NCBI RefSeq assembly: GCF_009727055.1
Contig: NC_052357.1
Span: forward strand, 5,283,065 to 5,347,064
Direction: 5' to 3'
DNA: 64,000 bases
Source: Benincasa hispida
Taxonomy: Eukaryota; Streptophyta; Magnoliopsida; Cucurbitales; Cucurbitaceae
The position numbers were made by a program, and so were the translations under genes. The notes beneath the pieces were generated by a model. It saw only the letters and a list, made by a program, of their open reading frames with translations. It did no database searches and was not told where the DNA came from. This document shows, in pieces, positions 46,416 to 58,000 of this stretch (the stretch's first letter is position 1; every line of letters starts with the position of its first letter).

Positions 46416-48260
46416 CAAGATGGCTTGTGATCATGAGAGTGTGGAATGCGTCGATGGTGATGCTAAATCATCCGAACGTGTGGCTTGTTGGGAAGAAATC
46501 TTGAGCTTCAAGTAAATGAGGTGGATGCACAAGAAGACATGTAAATTTAAGCATTATGTGTTGGCTAAGAAAGAGGAGGACACCTTAGATTGCGATGGCA
46601 TGAAGGTTGCATCAATAGTGTAGGGAAAAGACACTTGGACATGGGGCCAAGTAGAAGGTGTCAGCCTTGGAGAGATTTTGGACGCCTATAAATAAGGCCA
46701 AGGACTTCTCTTCAGATCATAACTCAAATTCTCTTCAAAGGACATTAAGAAGAGTGTATGAAGGCTGATTGTGAGGAAACTATGCGTTGATGAAAGAATG
46801 CATACGTTGGTAGAAAAACCATGCGTCGGTCATAAAGTTTCAAGAGGAGGAGACGTTGTTGGATAGTGAAGTCTAGAAATAGCATCAACTTGGGACGAGA
46901 ATATCTCCCAGCATACTGGTGCATTTGGAGTGATTTCAAAGCCATCTGAAAGCTCCGCGAGTCTAGTTTTTAGGATAGGGTTGCCGAAGAAGAAGCTCCA
47001 AGGAATCATACTAGAAAGTGAGAAAAAGACAGAAGGGTCAAGCTGTCGGGTAAGCTTGGGCCAGTCTTGGGGATTTAATGATTCCAGCCAAACACGAGAA
47101 GTTCTGAGTTAAGATTTTAAGGTAAGATTCCTGAGACATTTTAGAGCATGTTTACAGAAGGAAGTATCTCAAGATAAGGCATAGAACTATGAGTAATCTG
47201 AGCTTTAAATTGAATCTGGATCTTAGGGTTCAAAAGGGAGCCCGAGGTAATCAAGGAACTTCTAGAGAGAAAGGTTCCTAAACGACCAAGGTGAGTGACT
47301 AAATATTTACAATATTTTAAAGAAATCGTGTTTTAAAGAAAGATTATTTTCATGCTAGCTAGTTTTACAAAGTAATTTCCAAGTAAACCATGAGTTATGT
47401 TTTAAACGCATGTCATGTATGAAAGTTTATTGAAAAACTATTTATGTGTGTTTAAATACACCAAGCATGCGTTAGTATCTTTAAATATATGTTTTCTATG
47501 CATTATGCTTTACATGCTTTAAAGAGAAAGTCATTTTATAACTAGTTTTACTTGAAACTCGATATCAAAGGACATTTTAAAAGGTATCTGACCAACTCGA
47601 TATCGAAGGACATTTGAGAAGATATCCAAGTAGCTTGATACTAAAGGACAAGTTTTGAGAAAGTATCTGAGCAAAAGTACCTAAGGCATGACGGTACTTA
47701 GTATGGCCATGTGCACGTAGGTAGTTAAGGTCAGAGATTGAGCAAAAGAGTTATCTCTTGACTAGCAGTTGACGTTGGGATTTAACCACAACAGGGTTAT
47801 TCTCAACTAAGGAACAGTTTTAATGTTTTCTGACAAAAATAGCTTGATATGCTTTATGCTTGGAAATGTTTATACTGCAATACAAGGTTACTGTAGAAAT
47901 TTATATTTCAGTTTAATCTCTTTATTGAGACTTTTGCATGAGAATCAGTTTTCTTTCCTAAGTCACTCACTGGACTAGCAAACTCACCCCATTTTCAAAT
48001 GTCTTCCTTTTCCCTAGGTAGCGGTCAAATCCTCAGGAGATAACTCTGCATCTGCTATGCCACTAAAGGACAAAGATATTGTAACCCGTCGGTTAGGTGG
48101 TTAATGTAAATATTGTACACATGTTACAGTTGTTCATATAGGGACTAAGGTTTTGGTCATCGGGACTTGTGAAACTAGTAATGTAATCACTCTAAATATG
48201 TTATGTCTTAAACTTAATAAATTTTGCCTAAGAGGCACCCGGTGTGTATGAGTTACATGT

Positions 48261-48271
48261 TGGTATCAGAG
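48261..48271 (+). other. PBS-like site downstream of gypsy F 3' LTR
   Basis: TGGTATCAGAG lies four bases after the inferred LTR end. A PBS belongs after a 5' LTR, so this LTR either served as the 5' LTR of another, truncated copy or is part of a tandem LTR arrangement. A leader-like stretch continues to about 48390. Confidence 0.6.
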
Positions 48272-49180
48272 ATTTTCGCTATATTTATTAGGCAGTAAGT
48301 GTCAACAAAAGGGTTGATAACTGCTGCAGTCATATCTTTTCCTAGGCTCAGAGAGTAGTATGGGACGGGGTGTGACATGGTGGGATCTCTTTTGTATTCT
48401 GATAGGGGGAAAAGGGAATTGTAGAGAAAATTGAGAGAGAGATCTTCTGAGCCAATTATTTTTTTCACCTCTATATCACTCTCCCATATGTATTTTGAAT
48501 ATAATATAACTAAAAATAATTGATGGCTAAATGTGAACTTGTATTTGTTTCTTCAAAGTTTGTAGGTTGCTAACGTTAAGAAAATTACGTCAATAAGTTG
48601 CTTCTCTAATTTAAATTCTTCAGTGGAAATATACAATTTGGAGTATTTTTCTTAATTCAAGAAGTAAATAATCATATTTTAAAGAGGTAACTAGATGTCT
48701 GAGATCACAACATGAAAGAAGAAGGTACTGATGTTGTATAAGGCTGGAGATGTTCTTGTGAGTGCGTTTAGCTTGCTTTCAAGCCAGAACACCAATATGT
48801 AGCAATGTCCATGCCATTGATGCTGTGAGAAATGCTACTCGTCAAGTCTAAAATAAGCACATTTCTTATTTCTTTTTAAAATATTTTTATTTTATTATTA
48901 TTATTATTATTTAATTAGTAATGAGAGTAGAGCATATTGGGATGCACCCAACTGTTATGAATAAATTACGGAACTTCTCCCGGTGGAAAGGAAAATGGGA
49001 ATCCCGTGGGCTAAGGTATTGGTTAGTAAATATGGATGTCGTCGTTGGAAGCTCATTGACCGTTCAAGCCCATTATTTTCTACGCTTTAATAGGCCCAAC
49101 TGTCTGAACTAATCTGTTAGACTGGTTAACACTACAAAAACTGTAATCCGCTACTTTTGTTTTTGTTAATAGCCAATTAG
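48272..49180. other. Leader remnant, then AT-rich spacer
   Basis: About 48272-48390 looks like retrotransposon leader. The remainder is unremarkable AT-rich DNA, with a (TTA)n run at 48893-48911. No gene is recognised. Confidence 0.4.
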
Positions 49181-49447
49181 AGAGCGTTTGGAACAAGGAC
49201 TATGTTAAGACTATAAAAACTATCTTTTATTATAGTAAATATTATTTAATTTACTACAATATTTACTATTTTTTTTATCTTTTTTACTTTTATTTTTTGC
49301 TACATTTGTTTACTATTTATTTTTCAAATTAAAATAGTTTACACCTCAAATACATGCTATTATAATCAAAACGGTAATAATCTATACCTTAAATACAAAT
49401 TATTATAATCCAATTATAATAACTAACTTTTTATCTAGACAGACCCT
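49181..49447. mobile_element. MITE, family 2 copy
   Basis: Shares ACTACAATATTTACTATTTT, TTTACACCTCAAATACATGCTATTATAA and CCAATTATAATAACTA with the copy at 33755-34095, in the same orientation. The termini (AGAGCGTTTGGAACAAGG, AGACAGACCCTTA) are more degraded. Confidence 0.6.
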
Positions 49448-49779
49448 TATTATTTCTCAATTGATAATTGGCTCGTAAAATTTGACTTTTGATAGGAAAT
49501 GAGATAATCAATAAAAGCAGAGTCAATAGATCGTGGCCACCAGAAAAGCTCAAGCTGGCATTGACTCGGTTGAGGTAAGAGAAGATTTGAATCATTCTAG
49601 GGAATTTGGTTCATTTTGCCAAATCCATTAGTTTTTTTATTTTCTTTTTTCTAAATAGCATTGTTCTTCTCATTAATCCTATGTTCTTGGAATACATATA
49701 TTTTTCTTACAAAAATTTCTCCTATCAAGTGAACTTTTGTTTATTCCGCATCTATTATAATCATTTTTTTTGGGAAAGT

Positions 49780-50360
49780 CAATCATTTCGACTCCGTTTG
49801 ATCATTTCGTTTTTTGTTTTCGGTTTTTTTAAATTAAGTATGTTCCTTTCTAATTTCTTACAATGATTTACATCTTTTTTAAATATAGTGATTAAATTCT
49901 TAGCCAAATTTAAAAAACAAAAACAAAATTTTAAAATTTACGGTTCTGTTTGGTGAAAATTAAGCTTATTTCATCAACATTTCTTACAATAATTTGCACA
50001 ATTCTTAATATAATGGTTGAATTCTTAGTCAAGTTTAAAAAACAAAAACAATTTTTGATAGCTACTTTTTTTAGTTATCAAAATTTAGTTTGGTTTTTTA
50101 AATCATAGGTGAAAAATAAATAACAAATGAAGAAATTTAGACGTGAAAGTAATGTTCATAAGCTTACTTTTCAAATACAAAATGGTTACTAAATATGGTC
50201 AATATTTTTTTAGTTTTCAAATTTCAGTTCGATTTTTTAAATCATTAATAAAAAGAAGATAATAAATAAAGAAATCTAAACGCGAAAATTGTGTGATTTA
50301 TTTTTAAAAAACAAAATGGTTATCAAATTGATTTCTAAATTTTTATTTCAGTTTTTCAGT
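49780..50360. repeat. Cluster of family 1 MITE fragments
   Basis: Repeated phrases TCTTAGNCAAATTTAAAAAACAAAAAC, ATTTAGTTTGGTTTTTTAAATCAT, AATAAATAACAAATGAAGAAATTTAGACG and ACAAAATGGTTA(C/T)(T/C)AAA occur two to three times. They are mostly in reverse orientation relative to the 28.3 kb copy. This indicates several overlapping or nested copies. Confidence 0.55.
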
Positions 50361-50825
50361 TTCTAGGTGATGCTTATATGATTTTTTCCGTGGAGGCAGT
50401 TGAATTTCCGATTTTAGGCTGTATTGCATAAATATATAAAAATAAATATTGAAAACTTTAAATTTAAAATTAGAATACTATATAAATATATTTTTGGAAA
50501 AGTTTAAAATTTAAATATTAGATAAAATACATATTGCAAATTTAAAACCGAAAATTCAAATAATGTCTAAATTTAAAAAAAAAATACATAAATACAAAAT
50601 TTAAAATTTAAATAATATGCATATTGCAATTTTCAACAACTAAGAAATAAAGACAACAAAAAAATCTTATTAAAAAAAAGAAATAAGATAAAAATATGGT
50701 TTATAACAAAAGCTCCACATCTCAATCATGACAATCTATCTAAGGTGGAACATAATTTTATTAAGGAAACATAACAGAGAGATTCTGGAATTTAGTACCA
50801 ATTTTAGAAACAAAAAATTAAAAAA
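50361..50825. other. AT-rich spacer
   Basis: Very AT-rich with AAATTTAAAAT and AAATACATA words. No gene. Confidence 0.5.
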
Positions 50826-51110
50826 CTAAGACCTTATTTGGTAATTTTTTTGTTTTTTTTTAAAAAATTGAACCTATTTTTCTTCATTCTTAAAATGATT
50901 TATATCTTTTTTAATTATGATGATTGAATTTTTTGTCAAATTTCAAAAAAAAAAAAAAAAAAAAACATTTAATAACTTTCTTTTTCTAATTTTTAAAATT
51001 TAACTTGATTTTTTAAATCACGGATATAAAATAGATAATAAATAAAAAATTGAAGATAAAAATAATATCTATAGAACAAATTTTTAGAAATAAAAAATAA
51101 AAAATCAAAT
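50826..51110. mobile_element. MITE, family 1 copy
   Basis: Starts AAGACCTTATTTGGTAATTTTTTTG and carries TTTTAAATCACGGATATAAAATAGATAATAAATAAA, similar to the family at 49.8-50.4 kb. The right end is unclear. Confidence 0.5.
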
Positions 51111-51608
51111 GATTTAATTTAAGTGTCATAGCTCGCTCAAGATGCATACATTGTTGATTGTTGACCTCTTCACGCTTCCTGCCAATATCAATAGGAATGG
51201 AAATGACAATTTTTTTTATATAAGAAAATGGACACCTATACAACTCCATCATTATTCTTTTGGTAAATATTCCAATATAATTCCTCCTTTTTTTCTTTCT
51301 TTTTTTTAAATGATATTTTGAGTGAAAGTCACTTGTAACTACTAAGATTAGAATATATTTTTAATTAAAGCATTTGATATTTTAATTTATCTACCAATTA
51401 TTAGACCAATTTTTAAACACTTAATCCTTTCTTTGCCTTTTTTTCAATGTAGTAGTTGTGAATCTGTGATCCATTTATGATTGCTTGTGTCATATACATT
51501 GACAAAACCTGTGACAAGGAAAAATTGGGAATATATGTGAGTTTTCAAATATTTTTATTTTTATCATAATTGGACTTATTTATAATAGCTTTTTGGGCAA
51601 CACATGTC

Positions 51609-51639
<31 letters not shown>

Positions 51640-51806
51640 TACATTTAAACATGAGGAAAATATTCAAACATAAAATTTTTAAAAAGTTATCTATATCTTA
51701 ATCAGTTAAGTTGTATTTAAGTTGATAAATTATTACTCTTCAATATTAAAATATATTACAAAATGAAGATGATTTTTGTAATTCGATATATATAAATGTT
51801 TGTTAA
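51111..51806. other. AT-rich spacer with a (TA)n microsatellite
   Basis: Includes a TA repeat at about 51615-51640. No gene is recognised. Confidence 0.6.
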
Positions 51807-51890
51807 AGCGAGCTTGGTTTAGTGGTCTTAGCGTGACCTCTGTACCTGAGTCGGAAGTTCAATCCTCCACCCAGTTATACTAATTAATAT
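51807..51890 (+). mobile_element. tRNA-derived SINE-like fragment
   Basis: It contains an A-box-like GGTTTAGTGGTCTTAGCG and, about 35 bases later, a B-box-like GAAGTTCAATCCTCC. This is the internal polymerase III promoter layout of tRNA-type SINEs. It does not fold as a functional tRNA by eye. No clear target duplication is seen. Confidence 0.5.
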
Positions 51891-53379
51891 ATATTGTGCT
51901 AAAATTAAAGATGAGAATGATACGTATGAATGAACGAAACATTATACCTCACCTCGTAAAAATGTCTTCTATTGCCCATAATTCTTATGGTCTCAAATTC
52001 TTCCAGTGGGACACCAAAGGCTGCTAGACATCACCATTTATAGGCAATCGAAGAGATGAAAAAGAGAGAAAGATCATGTTGAGCTAGTGTCATGTCACCT
52101 AAAGGTGTGATGAAGAAGAATGATTTTAGTTGGGGATATGAACAAAATCCCACAGTAGGGGTTAGGGAGGGAAAATGATGGATATGTGAGAACAAAATTT
52201 TCTTAAGTATTAAGTGTGTTGAAAATGGAATTAAAGTCTTACATTGATTAAAGAATGTGAAGAGATTATCTGACTTATTGACCCCTAAAAAACACAACAA
52301 AATATATTCATTGTAGAGATACAAGATTTGAAGGAAGAAAGAAGACAACAAAATATATTCATTGTAGAAATACGTGGTTGTGCTTTATCGAACTAGCGGT
52401 GTGCTTACGAGAAGAGAAGTTGACATGAAAAGATGGTATATCCCCACATCCTATATCATCTCAGTGTCTGGAGGCTCATTATCCTATCCCACCGATTTGA
52501 TTTTAATTGTTTGTGGGGCCATTTTCGGAACGTGTTTCGTATCTCATCATTTTTTTTCTTCTGTGTATCGTATATCATTCTAGTGTTTGAACATACTCGA
52601 TTATACTCGATCAAAACTCTTCAAACATCAGAACTTCCCACAAACCAACATGGGTCCTGATGAAATGCTGCCATGTTACATTTTCATTCGATAAAAAAAA
52701 TATATATATTTTAATTATTACTATTATTATTTTGTAGGGTGTTAGTTGTTGTCCGAAACAGCATTTGCTGATCCAAGAAGTAGTAAAAGGAAACTAATGT
52801 GAATAGAGTGAACTTTGGGATGGAATAAGAGATGACGTAAACCCCATGATTTCTTTAATCTGACTTATTGACCCTAAAAAAACACAAACAAATAGAGTGA
52901 AGTGAAAGGAAAAAGGATGATCAAGCAATGTAAATTTCCAAGCTTGGAACATCTCTCTATTTTCTACTTCCTGTCCGATTATGGCAATATTTTTTGTTTT
53001 ATTCGCTGTTATGATTTAATTTTCAAAGTTATACAAATACAACCATTACTACTTTTAACATTATAAATACAAATACCATATTTTTGGTTGTATTCACTCT
53101 TATGAACATGCCCGTATATATAATGTTGGTGAAAAACTTTAATAAATGAAAAATAAGTTTTTTTTAGAATCCTACGTTGCTAAATTTAACAAGTGGAACC
53201 TCTTTTTCAAACTCTCACCTTGAGTCGTGAGTTTGAGCCCCAAGGATAATCATGTTTTAGAGGGGTGAGGAGATAGGCAACCACACTCGTTGTCGTCTGG
53301 GCAAGGCGCATGTGGGTTTATTTTTATTGTTTTTATTTATTTATCTTATTACAAAAATTATTTTCCATCCGTTCATTTA
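51891..53379. other. Spacer with a small direct repeat
   Basis: TCTGACTTATTGACCC followed by an A-rich word and AACACAA occurs at 52268 and 52859. 53205-53260 has another B-box-like GTGAGTTTGAGCCCC and may be a second SINE scrap. No gene is recognised. Confidence 0.4.
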
Positions 53380-53815
53380 GTCTCCTGTTATTGGCGGCGT
53401 GATTGTCCGCCTCAGAAGAAGCAAAAGATAATTTGAGTGCCTCCGCTCCTCTCTATTCTCTTATTCATTCTTGTTTCACTAGCAAAAATAGTAGAAAGAG
53501 TGTAAGTTTTCCGAGCTGTTTTATCCTAGGGATGACTTGGTCATTGTTGAACAAGGGGTACGATCGTAAAACATCTTAAAGAGAGTGAGTTTCGCGACTT
53601 AGCCTATAACATTTTTTTGTTTTGCAGGTTAATTTCAGACGTCCAACACCGTTCGATTGCCGCTGTCTTCTGTCGACCAGAGGTAGCCCTTTCAACAATT
53701 TTAAGACGCGATCCATCTGTTGTTGCTGTGATGGCCCTGTCAACTCAGAACAATATTATGTCCTCCAACCTCAATCGTCCATTCCAATTCGAAGGAGCAA
53801 ACTTCAAGAGGTAGA
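53380..53815 (+). pseudogene. Possible copia leader and gag start remnant
   Basis: The open stretch 53731-53815 reads MALSTQNNIMSSNLNRPFQF, then EGANFKRW-like codons. This resembles the start of copia gag proteins (substrate phrase F-G-N-Y/F-KRW). It is preceded by a GTTTTGCAG acceptor-like site and a leader-like stretch. It stops at once (TAG at 53812). Only this fragment is present, so the call is tentative. Confidence 0.35.
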
Positions 53816-54960
53816 TGCAGACGATGTTGTTCTTCCTCACTCTCAAGAAGGTTACGGACGTCTGAATCACAGAAAAGTCAATTATCTCAGAGGAAATAAC
53901 AAATCAAAGATGCAGCTGATTGCAAAGAAAATAATTTTTTCAAAAAAAAAAAAAATTATGTTAAAGGTTTGACTAACGATAAGTATGATTAATATAATTA
54001 GATTTATGATAGGTCGGTTTGAATTTTTGGATATTATTGGGTGAAATAGTGAATAAAGATTGCAATGTGAAAAAATGAAACAATTAGAAAAAAGAAGGAA
54101 GAAAAAGAATAGATTAATTGAAGCGAAGTGGTTGATGCTTAGGCGTTGGGAAATGGAATGAGAGGCCCTTTTGCTTAGCTTTAGACTCTGATATTGCCTT
54201 CCTTCCACTTCCATCCAAGTCCTCTTCTAACAAACTATGAAAGAAACACCCATCACACGCTTCTCACTACACCAAACCCATATATTACTAATGGGTTTAA
54301 GTTTATTTTACTTACCATATTTCCAAGCTCTTCAAATCCAACATCAATGCCTCATTCAAATTTTATCAATCTAAACATCAAACAAGAACAATTATTAATT
54401 ATTAATTATTAATATAGTTATGCACAAGTACAACCAACAATTATTAAATAGGGGCAACATTTTTACGCCATGTAATGCAAAAAATAAATTATTTTTTATC
54501 AATTCAATGTTGAATTATTAACAGTACTACCGTCAATACTGTTGGTTTGCCTTGGAGGCTTAGACTGTTTAGAGTCATAACTTTGTAATTTCAATTGTTA
54601 ATTAATCAAAAGCTTGAAATATTGTGAAAGATACTTGAAATTAAGAATTCAAATCTTGTGAAAGACATTTTTCAAATTAAGTAAAAAAAAAAAAAAAAAA
54701 AGGTGTGAAAGAGACCGTTTTCTCACCTTATTTTCTTAAAAATTTGTTTCCATGGAAAGTAGATTACTTGCACCTACCAAGGCTAATTTTGTCTTTTTAC
54801 CTGCTGCAGAAAAGAAAATATAAGTATAATAATAAACTAAGAGAAAACTGTGATAGATGGAGACAGCCTTTTTTTGTGTGGGTTTTGATTCTTCCTGGCT
54901 AATCGTGGCTGCCAGCTTCACTTGAGCGTGGCTGTACAGAGTATTAAAAATTAGATAAAC
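53816..54960. other. Spacer upstream of the SRF gene
   Basis: AT-rich. It includes a long A run (54682-54700) and scattered TTATTAATTATTAATTATTAA. The promoter of the SRF gene presumably lies in the last part, but I cannot identify a convincing TATA box. Confidence 0.4.
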
Positions 54961-55080
54961 GAGTATTTACGAGTTTCACAGAAAGCGAGAGAGGGAGTGA
55001 GATTGATTGAGGAAAAGAGGGTGGTTGATTTGAGGCTCTCAATCCTGTTCAGGGCAGAGGGAGGCGAGGTTCGGAAAAGG
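54960..55080 (+). other. Likely 5' UTR of the SRF gene
   Basis: Purine-rich leader (GAAAGCGAGAGAGGGAGTGAGATTGA) directly upstream of the ATG at 55081. This ATG opens a hydrophobic signal peptide and is in phase with exon 2. The upstream ATG-free stretch supports this start. The transcription start is not determined. Confidence 0.45.
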
Positions 55081-58000
55081 ATGGATTGGAGATGGAGGGA
55101 GCTCATCTCTCTCATCATTCTTTGCGTTCTAGGGTGGAAGCCTAGCTGCATTCAAGGAACCACAGATCCAACAGATGGTCAGCTGCTGCCTTCTCCATTT
55201 CTTTTCCTCTGCTATCTGCATCTTTCTTTTCACTTTTTGCCTTCGCTTCTACTCTTCTTTTCTTTCCATTTCATCTTTACTTCCACATACTTACATTCTT
55301 TACAGACATGGGTGTTTGATTACTTATTGCATTCCTTATTCACACTGCACGGTTGTGGATGAATTCTCATTCTGAATGGCCTGTCTACTATTGCCCATTT
55401 TGATCTACAGCCTCTGCTTTAAGGGTTTTGTACACCAGTTTAAACTCTCCATCTCAGTTAACCCAGTGGAACGCAAATGGTGATGATCCTTGTGGACAAT
55501 CATGGAAGGGGATTACTTGCTCCGGCTCACGGGTTACGGAAATGTAACTTTTTTAACCCTAACTCTTCCCTCATTCGATTTCACACTGATGCTCATGAAT
55601 GTTGTATTTCTTTTTGTCAGAAATTTATCTGGCCTTGGACTCAGTGGATCGCTTGGATACCAGCTTGGAAGTATGACATCGGTAACCAACCTGTAAGGTC
55701 AAGAAGCCTTGTTATGGACTTTTAACTAGTTTCTTCTCTACTTTTTATTGATGTGGTTTATCCTGTTATGCTGCAGGGATGTGAGTAATAACAATCTTGG
55801 AGGCGAGATTGTCTACAACCTTCCACCTAACCTGAAAAGACTGTATGCTTCATATGATTTTTTTTTGTTTCTGCGTTTTACATAAACTCATGAATTGTTC
55901 ACTAGTCACTAGGAAATGAACCGAACCCTGTATTCCAAAGGTCGAAAATCAAGTACATAAGATAAGATAGGGTAGTGTATAACCACCACAGAAAGTTAAT
56001 AGTGAAGGATAGATAGGTTTCAACCAAAAGACTAACGGAAACAAATTTTTATGACAAAGTCGTCTCCTAAAAACTTAAGCTTGTGGATTGTTCGTATAGA
56101 TTATGAAGCATATTTTGAGTTTAATTATTGCATATGTGCTCAATGACTACAACTTACATGACATTCTCATGCCTATTCTTCTATCTACAGAAATCTTGGA
56201 CGAAACAACTTCAATAAAGGCATCCCTTATTCCATTTCCTTGATGACTTCTCTTCAATACTTGTAAGCAATTTCTTTTTTTTAACCATCAATTGGTATGT
56301 TTGTTTTACCCAAGACTTTAGCTGTTATTTTGATGTTTTCCCTCATTTATTGAAATTGTAGAAATATCAGTCATAATCAGCTTCAGGAACCACTGAATGA
56401 TGTGTATGGGCAGCTAACTTCCCTATCCACATTGTAAGATATCTTCCCCTACTTATTCGATTCTGATGAAGAGAATTTAAATGACTGCTGATTGAGCTGA
56501 CCAAAGATTTTTCAGCCCAGATTCTTTCAAATATTCAATCCCTGTTTACATTGTTTGTATGCACATTTTTATACTTGGTGGGCCAAACAATTTTGATTTT
56601 TTTTTTCCCATCTAGAGTCTGGAAGATTGAAAGTAGTCATGATACTTTGTTCTACAATGAGAAATTTACAGTAATGCATGAAACATATTCTTCTAGAGAA
56701 AGTATGAAAATGTTCGAGTTTGTTATCATCTCCTGGTGACTATCAGAATTTTGTATTTCAATCAGGGATTTGTCTTTCAATGCTATGCCAGGCAACCTGC
56801 CTCAGAGTTTTAGCTCTCTTTCTGGCATCAGCTCTATGTAAGTCTTCACCAAATTAGTTCCTACGCTATTAACACCTAAAGTAGTATTGTCTTTTTTTCT
56901 GATCTGTTGATTAACTTCTGAATAGGTATTTGCAAAACAATCAGTTCACCGGCACAATTGATGTTCTTGCAACTCTTCCTCTTGATAACCTGTGAGTTTA
57001 AATTATTTACGTTAACGTTGGAAGGGATGCATCTTTTCCCCACTCTTATTGAATGTATTGGTTTTTATTTTTTAAGGAATGTTGAAAATAACCGTTTCAC
57101 TGGATGGATCCCTGAACCACTGAAGAACATCAACCTGCAGTGAGTATATCTGACATTTTCATTGGCTGGGCTTGTAATTTTTTCTTAATCAAATACAGAT
57201 TGTGACTCCATTAAGCTTAAATATGATTGACAATTTTATTAGGAAAAATGGCAACAACTGGAACTCCGGTCCTGCACCCCCTCCTCCACCTGGTACACCC
57301 CCAGCCACCAGAAGACCCCGCAATCGCAACTCAGGTGGCAGTCCATCAAATGGTGGTTCTAGTGAAGATCAGAAATCAGGAATTAGTGGTGGTGCCATTG
57401 CAGGAATTATCATTTCTGTGCTCGTTGTTGGAGCTGTAGTAGCATTCTTCCTCGTCAGGAGGAGATCCAAGAGATCATCCACAGATATTGAAAAGCTCGA
57501 CAATCAACCCCTGCAACCTCTGAAAATGACTGCAGCACAAGGTCATATTATACATTATGAGATTATTATTTGCATTATGCCATTCTTTTTCATATTCTCT
57601 ATATTTCTTTAATACGTGCCGAGTTCAAATGATTATTAGGCATCTATACTAATATTGAAAATTCTTAATTTAGAGAGTCTGTCTTGATTCAAATTTGTGC
57701 ATCCCTCGTCTTTTTGTATGGGAGAAAACACTGCTATAAATAAAGAAAAGAAAAAAGACAATATTGACAACTAATATTTTCAATCCATTATTACGATTAT
57801 TAGAAAATCCAACACAAATATCCATGCCTTAGTTTTTCCTTCTATAGTTTCCATCATTTCTTATTCTAAATAATTTGGTTAGGATATGAGAGACGGTCAA
57901 GAAAGAACATTTGAGTTTACAGTTTACAGTTGAGTTTCCTGCTTCGTAGCCATTCAGTCTGATTTTTGGTGCTTAAAAAGAAACTATAAATTTTAAATTT

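Larger units (their letters stand above)
43149..48256 (+). mobile_element. Gypsy F 3' LTR with nested insertion
   Basis: Follows the conserved end TTTCGAGGACGAAATTTTCAT and a purine tract (AAGGGGGAGG, 43135-43144). It starts TGTAAACCCTG and probably ends GAGTTACA at 48256, where a PBS-like sequence follows. Subtracting the nested LTR leaves about 3.4 kb, which is long. It holds an ACGATCGT/TGCGATGG-rich block (43515-43900), many GCGTTG words, and a 20-base tandem repeat (46261-46415). The far boundary is inferred. Confidence 0.6.

Noticed and set aside
51807..51890. A functional tRNA gene
   Set aside because: Box A and B are present, but I cannot pair an acceptor stem or an anticodon arm by eye.
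55477..55725. Two overlapping frames around exons 2 and 3 of the SRF gene
   Set aside because: They read through an intron; the spliced frame fits the SRF family and explains the region fully.
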